From: an uncultured bacterium
GTDB lineage: Bacteria; Verrucomicrobiota; Lentisphaeria; Victivallales; UBA1829
Assembly (NCBI GenBank): GCA_902780135.1
Contig: CACZEK010000005.1
Span: forward strand, 1-64,000
Length of the DNA stretch: 64,000 nt
Reading direction: 5' to 3'
Numbering within the stretch: the first letter of the stretch is position 1; each line of letters begins with the position of its first letter. Below the pieces are notes generated by a model. The model worked only from the letters and a program-made list of their open reading frames with translations, was not told the origin of the DNA and ran no database searches. A program made the translations under genes and the position numbers. Positions 1 to 11,685 of this stretch are shown here, one piece after another.

Positions 1-176
1 TCGGCGGCGGCTTCGGCGGCGGCTTCGGCGGCGGCCAGCCCCCGCAGGGCGGTTTCGGCGGCGGCTTCGGCGGCGGCTTCGGCGGCGGCCAGCGTCCCGG
101 ACAGCAGCAACAGCAGCCTGCCGGCCCGAAGCCGGTGGAAAGCACCGCGCTTCTCGACTGGTACCAGTTCAAATAA
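1..176 (+). CDS. Gly-rich protein, C-terminal fragment (partial)
   Basis: This is the 3' end of a gene that begins before the window; the frame uses codons starting at position 3. The visible part is almost entirely GGGF units with PPQG and Q-rich breaks, then a short non-repetitive tail ending ESTALLDWYQFK and a TAA at 174-176. The composition resembles the Gly-rich secreted protein at 45964-47709, so a surface or periplasmic role is possible, but no function can be assigned. The xylanase gene starts 46 bases downstream with no terminator or clear -35 between them, so the two may be co-transcribed. Confidence 0.75.
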   Translation, partial: GGGFGGGFGGGQPPQGGFGGGFGGGFGGGQRPGQQQQQPAGPKPVESTALLDWYQFK

Positions 177-222
177 TTCCTGCGTTCTTCAACATATATA
201 ACCCAACATAAGGATCGACACA

Positions 223-1359
223 ATGTCCATCAGTTTCAAAACCGTCTCCGCCGTTCTGGCGGGCATCTGCCTCACCTCCGTCGCGTTCCAGGCCGAAGCC
301 CAGGATCGTCTCCGCGACGCTTCCAAGGGTCTCTTCCTGGTCGGCACCGCGCTCCCGACCCGTGCGTTCAGCGACCTCATCACCACCGACATCGTCTCTC
401 AGGACTTCAACCGCCTGACCTGCGAAAACGAGATGAAGTTTGACGCCACCGAACCGTCGGAAGGCAACTTCCGCTTCGAACAGGGCGACACCCTCGTCAA
501 CTTCGCCGAGAAGTACGGCATGGAAGTCCACGGCCACACTTTCCTCTGGCACTCCCAGACTCCGCAGTGGGTCTTCCAGAACCCCAATGACGGCCGTCCG
601 CTCCGCGACGTCGTCCTGCAGCGCCTCGAAAACCACATCCGCGCCCTCATGACCCACTGGAAAGGCAAAATCAAAACGTGGGACGTCTGCAACGAGTGCT
701 TCGAAGACAACGGCAGCCCCCGCGGCTTCTCCCCGTGGCGCCAGGCGATCGGCGACGACTACATGGAACAGGCGTTCCGCATCGCCGCGAAAGTCGCCGA
801 TGAACTCGGAGAAAAAGACGTCCTGCTCGCCTACAACGACTTCAACATGTACAAGCCCGGCAAGGTCCAGGCCGTCGTGAAGATGGTCAACGACTTCAAG
901 GCGAAGGGCGTCAGAATCGACGCCATCGGCATGCAGGCCCACTGGCAGAGCAACGACGATCCGTCCATCGAGACCATCGAAGCCGCGTTCAAGGCGTATG
1001 CCGCCACCGGCTGCAAGATCATCATCTCCGAAATGGACGTCAACACCCGCAACGGCTTCCGCAACAGCGGACGCGGCCTCGAACGCGACGACAGCGTCCA
1101 GGGCAACGCCGACAGCTCCGCCGACGCCCTCGCGAAGCGCTACGGCGAACTCTTCGACCTCTTCGTGAAGTATCACAAGGACATCTACGCGGTCACCGTC
1201 TGGGGCCTCGACGACGGCACCAGCTGGCTCCGCGGCGGCGCTCCGCTCCTCTTCTCCAGCACCGATCCGAAGACGAACGAACGCGGCATCACCCCGAAGC
1301 CCTGCTACTACTCCGTCCTCGAATCTCTGAAGAAAGGACAGGCCGCCCTCAAGAAGTGA
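223..1359 (+). CDS. Endo-1,4-beta-xylanase, glycoside hydrolase family 10
   Basis: Secreted enzyme cutting internal beta-1,4 links of xylan. Residues 1-27 form a signal peptide (hydrophobic VLAGICLTSVAF, then AEA before Q27). The rest is one GH10 TIM barrel: GHTFLWHSQTP near residue 104, catalytic acid/base E158 in WDVCNE (a Cys where Val is usual), nucleophile E270 in IISEMDV, and the late WGLDDGTSWL motif. At 378 residues it is a single-domain enzyme with no binding module. It follows a Gly-rich gene and is closed by a strong terminator. The tandem GH43 protein at 34 kb could complete xylan/arabinoxylan breakdown. Family assignment is firm; exact substrate is inferred. Confidence 0.95.
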   Translation: MSISFKTVSAVLAGICLTSVAFQAEAQDRLRDASKGLFLVGTALPTRAFSDLITTDIVSQDFNRLTCENEMKFDATEPSEGNFRFEQGDTLVNFAEKYGMEVHGHTFLWHSQTPQWVFQNPNDGRPLRDVVLQRLENHIRALMTHWKGKIKTWDVCNECFEDNGSPRGFSPWRQAIGDDYMEQAFRIAAKVADELGEKDVLLAYNDFNMYKPGKVQAVVKMVNDFKAKGVRIDAIGMQAHWQSNDDPSIETIEAAFKAYAATGCKIIISEMDVNTRNGFRNSGRGLERDDSVQGNADSSADALAKRYGELFDLFVKYHKDIYAVTVWGLDDGTSWLRGGAPLLFSSTDPKTNERGITPKPCYYSVLESLKKGQAALKK

Positions 1360-1391
1360 TCGGCCGGACTTTTTTCCGGACGCAAGTCATC

Positions 1392-1425
1392 GCGGTCTCC
1401 CCTCTGCGGGAGACCGCTTTTTTTT
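1392..1425 (+). terminator. Rho-independent terminator after the xylanase
   Basis: A perfect 10-bp stem, gcggtctccc (1392-1401) with gggagaccgc (1408-1417), has a 6-base loop and is followed by eight T (1418-1425). It separates the xylanase transcript from carB. Confidence 0.93.
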
Positions 1426-1447
1426 ATGGAAAATACACGTCCTTCTC

Positions 1448-1477
1448 TTGAAAATCCGCGATTTTATGGCATATTAT
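1448..1477 (+). promoter_or_regulatory. Putative sigma-70 promoter for carB-alr
   Basis: TTGAAA (1448-1453), an 18-bp spacer and TATTAT (1472-1477) lie about 50 bases before the carB ATG in an AT-rich gap just after the xylanase terminator. Confidence 0.55.
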
Positions 1478-1529
1478 TTCAATTTGGTTTTTTGAGAATT
1501 TGTCAACGTCAAAACACGGAGATACCACA

Positions 1530-4730
<3,201 letters not shown>

Positions 4731-4756
4731 TCTGATGCAGAGGGGGACCCCGGACC

Positions 4757-5872
4757 ATGCCCGACAGAATCTGGCTCGAAATCGACCTCGGCGCGCTGCA
4801 GCGCAACTACCGTACGCTCGCACGGTCGATTTCGCCCGCCGCGCTCTTCCCGGTCATCAAGGCGGACGCCTACAACCTGGGCGCGGTCGAGGTCGCGCGG
4901 TCGCTCTGCGACTACGCCCCGACGTTCTGCGTGGCGACTCCTTCGGAAGCCCTCAAGATCATTTCCTTCGGCAAAAACGTCCGTCTGCTCGGCGCTCTGC
5001 TGAACACCGAGATCGCGGACGTCGTGCATTTCGGCATGGTCCCGAGCATCCCCTCGCTCGAAGTCGCGCGGATGCTCAGCGAGGAGGCGGTCCGCCAGCG
5101 CCGCACGCTTGACGTGATGATCAAGCTCGACACCGGCATGGGCCGCCTCGGACTCCTCCCCAAAGAGGCGCCGGACGCCATCGCGAAGATCGCCGCGCTC
5201 CCCAATATCCGCTGCACCGACATCTTCTCGCATTTCCCCGTCGGCTACAAAACCGACCACCCCATGACGCGCGAACAGCTCCGCCTGTTCCGCTATGTGC
5301 TGGACGCCGTCGCCGAACGCCACATCATGATCCCGAACGTGCATTTCGCGAACAGCGACGCCATCGGCTGCCTGCACGAATCCGTCCGCACGCCCTACAA
5401 CTGCGCCCGCGCAGGCATCTCGCTGTACGGGTTCTCCCCCGATCCGAAGCTCGCCGCCAGCCTCGAGCCGGTCGTCTCCTGCTATTCCCACGTGATCGCC
5501 GTCCGCCGTCTCCCGAAGGGCCACAACGTCGGCTACGAATGCACGTACACGCTCCCCGAGGACACCGACATCGCGCTCATCTCCGCGGGCTATGCCGACG
5601 GCCTCCCGCTCCAGCTCTCCAACCAGGCCGAGATCCTGATCCGCGGATACCGCTGCCCCGTGCTCGGACGCGTCTGCATGGACTACATGATGGTCTCCCT
5701 CGCTCCCCTCGGCGGCGAACTCCCCGACCAGGGCGAGATCGTCACGCTCATCGGCTCCGACATGGGCGAGACCGTTTCCCCCGAGGAATGGGCGAAGCTC
5801 AAAGGCACGCACGTCTACGACATCCTCTGCTCGTTCGGCGGCCGTATGGAACGCCGCTACGTCGCCCGCTAA
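4757..5872 (+). CDS. alr: Alanine racemase
   Basis: PLP enzyme interconverting L- and D-alanine for peptidoglycan. In 371 residues it has the N-terminal TIM barrel with the PLP lysine K35 in VIKADAYN, the KLDTGMGRLG strand at about 123, and the C-terminal beta domain with the second catalytic base, probably Y260 in VGYECTY, then SAGYADGLP. The PLP motif reads KADAYNLG where most family members have KANAYGHG; the lysine is kept, so activity is expected. It lies 26 bases after carB, probably in the same transcript. A racemase for another amino acid is possible but less likely. Confidence 0.93.
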   Translation: MPDRIWLEIDLGALQRNYRTLARSISPAALFPVIKADAYNLGAVEVARSLCDYAPTFCVATPSEALKIISFGKNVRLLGALLNTEIADVVHFGMVPSIPSLEVARMLSEEAVRQRRTLDVMIKLDTGMGRLGLLPKEAPDAIAKIAALPNIRCTDIFSHFPVGYKTDHPMTREQLRLFRYVLDAVAERHIMIPNVHFANSDAIGCLHESVRTPYNCARAGISLYGFSPDPKLAASLEPVVSCYSHVIAVRRLPKGHNVGYECTYTLPEDTDIALISAGYADGLPLQLSNQAEILIRGYRCPVLGRVCMDYMMVSLAPLGGELPDQGEIVTLIGSDMGETVSPEEWAKLKGTHVYDILCSFGGRMERRYVAR

Positions 5873-5931
5873 GTGCCCGTGCCCGGGCGTAGCCGGACAC
5901 CGTCCGTATCAATACATGTTGCGGGAATTCC

Positions 5932-5960
5932 TTGACTTTCCGCGGTGCGGGTATTATATT
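5932..5960 (+). promoter_or_regulatory. Sigma-70 promoter for the sigma factor gene
   Basis: TTGACT (5932-5937), 17-bp spacer, TATATT (5955-5960). Transcription would begin near 5967. This excludes the upstream in-frame starts at 5932 and 5962 and makes ATG 6025 the first usable start of the sigma factor gene. Confidence 0.8.
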
Positions 5961-6024
5961 TATGGCAAATGCGCTGCGACATGCGCGATTTGAACTTGAT
6001 TCCTTCGAATACCCGCACGACATC

Positions 6025-7425
6025 ATGGCAAGAAAGATACAGTCCCGGACAAAACCGGCGAAACCGGCGGCTCCCGATTCTGTGGAGCCGGAGGCCGTTG
6101 CGCCCGGATTCGAGACTACCGAAGATGCCATCTTCCGCCAGCTGTACGACCCCGGCTGCACGCCGCTGTCGCCCGACGAGGCGGAATCCGTCTGGGGCGA
6201 GATCGACGCCCGGACGGACGAGATGCGGTCGTGCCTGGCGCAGTTCGTCTTCGTGCTGGAGGAACACGAACGCGTCGTGGACCTCTGCCGGACGCCCGAC
6301 GACGTGACCTCGCTCTTCGTGGAGTCCAAACTGCCGGACGCCGTCCGCGCGAATCTGCCGTCCGCTCTGCCCGCCCTGCTGAAATGGAAGGCGGAGATCG
6401 CGGCGTCCCGCAGGGAGCTGACAGCGTTTTACGCCGGACCGGATTTTCAGAAGAAAGCCGCCCGCGAAGCGATATGGGACCGTTCCCGCAAGCTCCTCAT
6501 GCGGTATCCGGTCTCCACGCTGAAGGTCATGGAGTGGTACCATGTGGCGTCTTCCTGGTGCACCACGCCGGGATCGCCCGTCATGGACGAGCTTTTCCGC
6601 AGCCGCCTGATGCCGGACCGCGAACTCTGCCTGTCCGTTTTCCGGACCATGAAGACGGCGTTCGAGCGGATGGAACAGCTCCGCCAGCGCATCCTGTATT
6701 CGCATCTGCGCCTCGTGATCAGCCTCGCGAAGCAGTCCTGCGGCCAGCCGCAGCAGCTGATCGACGTCGTGCAGGAGGGCAACATCGGGCTCGTGAAGGC
6801 GCTCGACCGCTTCGACAGCAGCCTCGGCCACAAATTCTCCACCTACGCCACCTGGTGGATCCGGCACGAGATCATGCGCGCGCTGGCGCGCCAGACCCGC
6901 GTGATCCGCATCCCCCAGCACATGCTCGCGACCATCTCGCGCATCAACCGCGCGGAGCAGGCATACGTCAAACGGTTCGGCGCGGAGCCGACTGTGGAGG
7001 AGCTCGCCGCCGAGCTCGAAATGCCGAAGGCGCGCATCCACGCCATCCGGCAGATGGCGCGCCAGCAGATCTCGCTCCAGGCCCCGATCCGCTCGAACGC
7101 GCTCTCCGACGATTCCGAGCTCACGCAGGAGGACCGCTTCGGCGCGCCGGCGGACAACGACGATTTCAACCCGGAACTGCACCTGTCGTTCCAGTTCCTG
7201 CGCGACGTCGTCCACAAGGCGGTCGACAGTCTCCCCGAACGCGACCGCAAGTTCATCCGGATGCGGTTCGGGCTGGACGGCCGCGAGCCGATGACCATCC
7301 GGCAGATCGCCGAGGAGTTCCATCTGAGCCGGGAACGCATCCGCCAGATCGAAAGCAGCGTGTTCGAGAAGCTCCGCCGCAGCAATCCCGAGCTGGCGTC
7401 CCACTGGCAGGACTCGCTCTATTGA
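6025..7425 (+). CDS. RNA polymerase sigma-70 family factor (RpoD/RpoS-like)
   Basis: Directs RNA polymerase to promoters. Of 466 residues, the first 200 or so are not recognisable as a standard region 1. The C-terminal half is canonical: region 2 with QEGNIGLVKALDRFD and FSTYATWWIRHEI (about 6775-6880), region 3 with PTVEELAAELEM, and region 4 with the LSRERIRQIE helix-turn-helix (about 7320-7360). It could be the primary sigma factor or a group 2 paralogue; the missing classic region 1.1 favours caution. The start follows from the promoter at 5932-5960. The gene is monocistronic, ending before a palindrome and a new promoter. Confidence 0.9.
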   Translation: MARKIQSRTKPAKPAAPDSVEPEAVAPGFETTEDAIFRQLYDPGCTPLSPDEAESVWGEIDARTDEMRSCLAQFVFVLEEHERVVDLCRTPDDVTSLFVESKLPDAVRANLPSALPALLKWKAEIAASRRELTAFYAGPDFQKKAAREAIWDRSRKLLMRYPVSTLKVMEWYHVASSWCTTPGSPVMDELFRSRLMPDRELCLSVFRTMKTAFERMEQLRQRILYSHLRLVISLAKQSCGQPQQLIDVVQEGNIGLVKALDRFDSSLGHKFSTYATWWIRHEIMRALARQTRVIRIPQHMLATISRINRAEQAYVKRFGAEPTVEELAAELEMPKARIHAIRQMARQQISLQAPIRSNALSDDSELTQEDRFGAPADNDDFNPELHLSFQFLRDVVHKAVDSLPERDRKFIRMRFGLDGREPMTIRQIAEEFHLSRERIRQIESSVFEKLRRSNPELASHWQDSLY

Positions 7426-7507
7426 GCCCGCCCGCCGTACCCGCCCCGGCGTCAGCATCCATCTCAACGGCAGGTTCATCCGCCCGGGCCTTTCCCCGCC
7501 TTTTCCT

Positions 7508-7531
7508 CCGGAAAAAACGCGTTTTTTCCGG
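7508..7531. other. Perfect 24-bp palindrome
   Basis: The arms ccggaaaaaacg and cgttttttccgg are exact inverted repeats with no loop. It lies between the sigma factor stop and the promoter of the aminotransferase. No T-run follows on either strand, so it is not a classic terminator; an A/T-tract hairpin or dimer-binding operator is possible. Confidence 0.6.
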
Positions 7532-7539
7532 CAAACGAT

Positions 7540-7568
7540 TTGCAATTTTGTGAAATACGCTGTATATT
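7540..7568 (+). promoter_or_regulatory. Sigma-70 promoter for the aminotransferase gene
   Basis: TTGCAA (7540-7545), 17-bp spacer, TATATT (7563-7568), leaving a leader of roughly 43 bases before ATG 7618. Confidence 0.75.
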
Positions 7569-7617
7569 AATAGGTTTTGTCTAAATACAGTCACCAGCAT
7601 AGGACCCTGTCCCAGAG

Positions 7618-8895
7618 ATGGATAACTATCCCGAACAGCCCGTGGAACGCCTGAGAGAGATCCAGGCGGACCTTGAACGCCAGTACGCCGGCTACCAGGC
7701 ACGCAATCTCAAGCTCGACATGTCCCGGGGCAAACCCTCCGGCAGCCAGCTTGATCTGACCAACGGCATCCTGGACCGCCTCGACGGCTACATGGTCGAG
7801 GGCGGCATCGACGCGCGCAACTACGGCTGCCTGGAGGGCATCCACGAGGCGCGCAAGCTCTTCTCCGAGCTCCTCGGCATCCCGCGCGACCGCCTCATGA
7901 TCGGCGGAAATTCCAGTCTGAACATGATGTACGACACGATCGTGCGCCACTGGGTCTTCGGCACGCACGGCCACACGCCGTGGGGACGCCTCCCCGCCGT
8001 CAAATTCCTCTGCCCCTGCCCCGGCTACGACCGCCATTTCGCCATCTGCGAGGACCTCGGCATCGAAATGATCCCGATCCCGATGACCGAGACCGGCCCC
8101 GACATGGACATGGTCGAGAAGATCGCCGGTTCCGACGACGCCGTGAAGGGCATCTGGTGCGTCCCGCTGTACTCCAATCCGCAGGGCGTGTGCTACTCCG
8201 ACGAGACCGTCGACCGCCTCGCCTCCATGTGCACCGCCGCGCCCGATTTCCGCATCTTCTGGGACAACGCCTACGGCGTGCACCACATCTACGAGGAATG
8301 CCATCTGAAGGACATCTTCGCGAGCGCGGAGGCCGCGGGCAACCCCGAACGCGTCTACTACTTCTTCTCCACCTCGAAGATCACGTTCCCCGGCGCTGGC
8401 GTCGCCCTGCTCGCCACCGGCCCCGGCAACTTCGCCGAGCTGAAGCATCACATGAGCATCCAGACCATCGGCCCGGACAAGCTCAACCAGCTCCGCACCG
8501 TGCGCTACCTGAAGAGCGCCGAGGGCGTCCGCGAGCACATGCGCGTCCTGGCGCGCGAACTCCGCCCGAAATTCGACCTCGTGCTCAATACGCTCGAACG
8601 CGAACTCGGCGGCACCGGGCTTGCCTTCTGGATGCGTCCGAAGGGAGGCTACTTCATCGCCCTCGACACCATCCCCGGCTGCGCGACCGCCGTCATCGAG
8701 CTCGCGAAAAACGCGGGCGTCAAGCTGACCGGACCCGGCGCGACCTTCCCGCTGCACCACGACCCGCTCGACCGCAACATCCGCATCGCGCCCTCCTATC
8801 CGCCGCTCGACGAACTGAAGACCGCCATCGAGCTCTTCTGCGTCTGCGTGAAACTCGCCGGCGTCCGCAAGCTCCTCGCGGACAAAAAAGCCTGA
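7618..8895 (+). CDS. PLP-dependent aspartate aminotransferase (class I, AspT-like subgroup)
   Basis: Fold type I aminotransferase of 425 residues resembling the actinobacterial-type aspartate aminotransferase subgroup rather than E. coli AspC. Visible are the N-terminal LDMSRGKPS segment, GGNSS (97-101) for cofactor phosphate binding, YSNPQG (185-190), D216 in FWDNAYG which contacts the pyridine nitrogen, and the Schiff-base lysine K254 in FFSTSKITFPG. It probably links aspartate/2-oxoglutarate with glutamate/oxaloacetate; specificity is inferred. It has its own promoter, and the methyltransferase gene starts 27 bases downstream. Confidence 0.85.
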   Translation: MDNYPEQPVERLREIQADLERQYAGYQARNLKLDMSRGKPSGSQLDLTNGILDRLDGYMVEGGIDARNYGCLEGIHEARKLFSELLGIPRDRLMIGGNSSLNMMYDTIVRHWVFGTHGHTPWGRLPAVKFLCPCPGYDRHFAICEDLGIEMIPIPMTETGPDMDMVEKIAGSDDAVKGIWCVPLYSNPQGVCYSDETVDRLASMCTAAPDFRIFWDNAYGVHHIYEECHLKDIFASAEAAGNPERVYYFFSTSKITFPGAGVALLATGPGNFAELKHHMSIQTIGPDKLNQLRTVRYLKSAEGVREHMRVLARELRPKFDLVLNTLERELGGTGLAFWMRPKGGYFIALDTIPGCATAVIELAKNAGVKLTGPGATFPLHHDPLDRNIRIAPSYPPLDELKTAIELFCVCVKLAGVRKLLADKKA

Positions 8896-8922
8896 CCACA
8901 CATCTTTTTCCGGCACGCCGCC

Positions 8923-9798
8923 ATGCGTCACGACGAACTCCTCACCAGCCTGAAGAACCCGAAGGTCAAGTACGCCGCATCCCTGCGGGAACGCCGGGAA
9001 CGCGACGCGCAGGGCGTGACGCTGCTCGAGGGATACCGCGAACTCTTCCGCGCGGACGCCATCGGCCTCTAGTTCCACGAGGTCTTCTACTGCCCCGAGC
9101 TCTTCCTCGGCGAAAACGAGGACGCCCTGCTGGATTCCCTCGCCTCGCACGGCGCGTCGCTCTACCGCTGCACCGAGGACATCCTCCGCAAGCTCGCCTA
9201 CCGCGACCGTCCCGAGGGACTGATCGCCGTCATCGAGGTCAAACGCAAGACGCTCGCCGACATCCCGAAGGTGAAGGACGGCCTCTACCTCGTCGCGGAG
9301 ACCATCGAAAAGCCCGGCAACCTCGGCTCCATGCTCCGCAGCGCGGACGCCGTCGGCGCCACCGCCATGATCGTCTGCAACAAGCAGACCGACTTCTACA
9401 ACCCGAACGTCATCCGCGCCAGCACCGGCGCGATCTTCTCCGTCCCGCTCGCCGAGGCCACCTCCGAGGAATGCCTCGCCTGGCTCCGTTCCTTCGGCAT
9501 CCGCACGCTCGCCGCCACCCCCCACACCAAACAGAATTTCACGGACGCCGACATGGTGCACGGCGTGGCGATCGTGGTCGGCGCGGAGCAGTTCGGGCTG
9601 ACCCCGTACTGGATGGATTCCGCCGACCAGAAGGTCGTGATCCCGATGCTCGGGCTGATGGATTCCCTGAACGTGGCGACCGCCGCGACCATTCTCCTCT
9701 ACGAGGCGGCACGCCAGCGAGGCTGGAAGTCCTCCGCCGCCGTCGACTACGACCTGGACCAGTTCGCGGGCGGCGAGAACTCGCTCGGACACAACTGA
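8923..9798 (+). pseudogene. TrmH/SpoU-family RNA 2'-O-methyltransferase interrupted by an in-frame TAG
   Basis: From ATG 8923 one frame encodes a complete SPOUT methyltransferase of 291 codons: an N-terminal substrate-binding domain ([12 protein letters not shown], then HEVFYCPELF), and a C-terminal knotted domain with ETIEKPGNLGSMLRSADAVG, IVVGAEQFGL and the closing LMDSLNVATAATILL motif. Codon 50 is TAG (9070-9072), placed between DAIGL and FHEVFYCPEL, where relatives have an ordinary residue. All family motifs after it are intact, so the lesion is either a recent nonsense mutation, a sequencing error, or a read-through/reassigned amber codon. Translation restarting at GTG 9271 would keep only the catalytic domain. 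Likely substrate is rRNA or tRNA; not resolvable here. Confidence 0.8.
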
Positions 9799-9863
9799 TT
9801 TCACCTGTTCCCGCGCCGTCCCGGTTCCTTTTCTATATAAAAGGCTTTTTTCCGCTTTCCGGC

Positions 9864-9896
9864 TTGCTTTTTCGTTTTTATGTTGTATAGTATAAT
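9864..9896 (+). promoter_or_regulatory. Putative promoter for the MarR-family gene
   Basis: TTGCTT (9864-9869) stands 16 bp before TATAGT (9886-9891); a perfect TATAAT overlaps at 9891-9896 but would need a 21-bp spacer. The surrounding gap is strongly AT-rich compared with the coding sequence. Confidence 0.55.
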
Positions 9897-9957
9897 ATCA
9901 ACATATTTTTACATCTAAAACAATCCAATGCCTCAATAGGCAAGGAGAATAAACGAT

Positions 9958-10458
9958 ATGCCGGCCACCCCCGCCACCGCCCGCCGAACTCCGCAAATGT
10001 CCTGGGAGCTGCTCTTCCAGATCACCGACCTGCTCCGCGTCCTCGGAGCCCCCGGCAACACGCTCAACAACAAGAAGATAACGCTCGGCAAGATCCGCGT
10101 CATCAGCTATCTTTTCGCCAACATGGACCAGCCCCCGATGCTGAAGGACATCGCCGAGGTCTTCGGCCTGACCCCCGGCGCGGTCTCCCAGACGATCGAC
10201 TCCCTCGTCGAGGACGGCATCGTCCAGCGCGAACAGTCCAGCGAAGACCGCCGCGCGATCCATATCTCCCTCACGAAACAGGGCATCGCGCTGAAACGCC
10301 GCCACGACAACTACTTCACCGACTACATGGACCATTTCTTCCGCAACATCGACGAGAAGAAACAGCAGATCTTCCTGGAGGTCCTGGAGCAGATGGTCGA
10401 GACGCTTCAGCCCGAGGTCGAGGAAGCCGCCGCGGAACAGGCGGAAAAAGAGGACTGA
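9958..10458 (+). CDS. MarR-family winged-helix transcriptional regulator
   Basis: A 166-residue DNA-binding protein. The winged helix is clear: PMLKDIAEVFGLTPGAVSQTIDSL is helix-turn-helix, followed by EDGIVQREQSSEDRRAIHISLTKQG, the MarR wing with its DRR motif. Helices on both sides should form the dimer interface, and the last 25 residues are Glu/Ala-rich. An AAGGAG Shine-Dalgarno precedes ATG 9958. Family members sense small phenolic or oxidant ligands, but the neighbours do not name a target; autoregulation is plausible. Confidence 0.9.
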   Translation: MPATPATARRTPQMSWELLFQITDLLRVLGAPGNTLNNKKITLGKIRVISYLFANMDQPPMLKDIAEVFGLTPGAVSQTIDSLVEDGIVQREQSSEDRRAIHISLTKQGIALKRRHDNYFTDYMDHFFRNIDEKKQQIFLEVLEQMVETLQPEVEEAAAEQAEKED

Positions 10459-10510
10459 GGCAAAGCCTCAACTGCGGAAGTGCCGTGCTGCGGGGAAGCG
10501 AGGTGGCATC

Positions 10511-10753
10511 ATGATGCCCGATGCCAGAATGCTTGATTTTTATGACCGACATGTCTCCCGGATGATCTCGGAAAAATACGGGCTTGACGAACGCAGCGCG
10601 ATCCGGGCTTTTCTGGAGTCCGAGACCTACCGGATGCTCATCACGCCGGAGCTTGAGATTTACGCGTTAAGCCCGGTCATAGTGTTCGATATGTGGGAAA
10701 ATGAAAAGGCGTCGGGGGACCCCCGGCAGTCCGTCTATATCCGGGGAGAATGA
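10511..10753 (+). CDS. Small hypothetical protein, first of an accessory gene pair
   Basis: An 80-residue acidic, helical protein with no signal peptide. It contains ISEKYGLDERSAIRAFLES and ends with a stretch rich in Val/Phe/Trp then charged residues. I do not recognise a named family with certainty; similar short proteins accompany DUF3791-type proteins in gut bacteria. A GAGGTGG Shine-Dalgarno precedes ATG 10511 (or 10514). The next gene starts 3 bases after its stop, so the two are translated together. Base composition is visibly less GC-rich than in flanking housekeeping genes, which suggests acquisition by transfer. Confidence 0.65.
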   Translation: MMPDARMLDFYDRHVSRMISEKYGLDERSAIRAFLESETYRMLITPELEIYALSPVIVFDMWENEKASGDPRQSVYIRGE

Positions 10754-10756
10754 CGA

Positions 10757-10978
10757 ATGAGCAAGCCCAGTGAGTTTTTTATTTACCTGATCGAACGGTA
10801 TGCCGCCTACAAGAGAACAAGCGCGGATAAGATCCTGGCGTTCTGGGATGAACTCGACCTGACGGATTTCATCTACGACATGTACGAGATCTATCATACC
10901 GAACGCCTCCAGAACGCCTTCGACGATATCGATTCGCTCATTGCGGAACGAAGCAAAACGAACACACAGCCGGTCTGA
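10757..10978 (+). CDS. DUF3791-like small protein, second of the pair
   Basis: A 73-residue protein whose core, FIYLIERYAAYKRTSADKI then FIYDMYEIYHTERLQN, follows the pattern of DUF3791 proteins (a hydrophobic helix, a conserved D-x-Y-x-x-x-H-T segment, then acidic ID-rich end). Such proteins are often encoded in small two-gene units of unknown or toxin-antitoxin-like function. It is separated from the preceding gene by 3 bases. Assignment rests on motif memory only; the function is unknown. Confidence 0.6.
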   Translation: MSKPSEFFIYLIERYAAYKRTSADKILAFWDELDLTDFIYDMYEIYHTERLQNAFDDIDSLIAERSKTNTQPV

Positions 10979-11014
10979 CCGCGTTCAAACCGACCACCAG
11001 AACGGGAGGCGATC

Positions 11015-11677
11015 ATGCAATGCAGAAAGCCGGCGCGCCTGAGCGATCCGATGAATGATTTTTCACCGGAGGAGCTGACTGGGATCCTGTCGAAAAAGGA
11101 TTCGGAGCTTGACTGGCGCGACTTTGACCGTCTCTTTCAGGGGAAGCTGCCCGCCGGGACTTACGAAGAACTGTGCTATTATCTACCCCCCGCCTGTGCT
11201 TACATCGAAAACCAGGCGGACGCATGCGATTTCTTCGAACATTTTTCCGTCTGGATCGGGGATCACTATGAACGGTTGAAGGCGGACGGCCTTATCGCTC
11301 CGGTCGTTTCCGCGTTCCATGCTCTTTTCCGGAAAGCGACCTCATCATTTTCCCTGGAGGAAAACGGCGGCCATTGTCTCTACCCGTCCGGCTGTGGTCC
11401 GGTGGAAAGCCTGCTTGAGGCGCTGTTCCGGCTGTCGCCTGCCTGTCCTGAGTTCAGCCCGGACATCCTGTTCTCCGAACTGAAGGAGGACATGAGTTTC
11501 GCCCATGCGGAGTGGATCGTGTATATCTCGACGGAAATGGGGGCGCTGTCCCCCGAACGGATCCGTTCCGTGCTGTCCGCGTCCGAGTATCGGGCGGCGC
11601 TCGACGTGCTCGATGAAAGCATCGACGTCATCATGGGCGACGAAAAACTGTACGCCTTCTGGGGGAAAAAGATATAA
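11015..11677 (+). CDS. Hypothetical protein, 220 residues
   Basis: A soluble, acidic protein with no signal peptide or membrane segment. It is rich in aromatic residues and Cys, with a middle part reading LYPSGCGPVESLLEALFRLSP and a C-terminal part of alternating helices. I recognise no family; the all-helical look and the setting after two small accessory genes would fit an immunity or antitoxin-type protein, which is speculation. GGGAGGCGATC precedes ATG 11015; ATG 11051 is an alternative start. GC content is lower than the surrounding core genes. It converges on waaF with an 8-base gap. Confidence 0.65.
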   Translation: MQCRKPARLSDPMNDFSPEELTGILSKKDSELDWRDFDRLFQGKLPAGTYEELCYYLPPACAYIENQADACDFFEHFSVWIGDHYERLKADGLIAPVVSAFHALFRKATSSFSLEENGGHCLYPSGCGPVESLLEALFRLSPACPEFSPDILFSELKEDMSFAHAEWIVYISTEMGALSPERIRSVLSASEYRAALDVLDESIDVIMGDEKLYAFWGKKI

Positions 11678-11685
11678 AACCTGTC

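Noticed and set aside
7508-7531. Palindrome as a terminator of the sigma factor gene
   Set aside because: There is no T-run after the stem on the plus strand and no loop; kept only as an unexplained palindrome.
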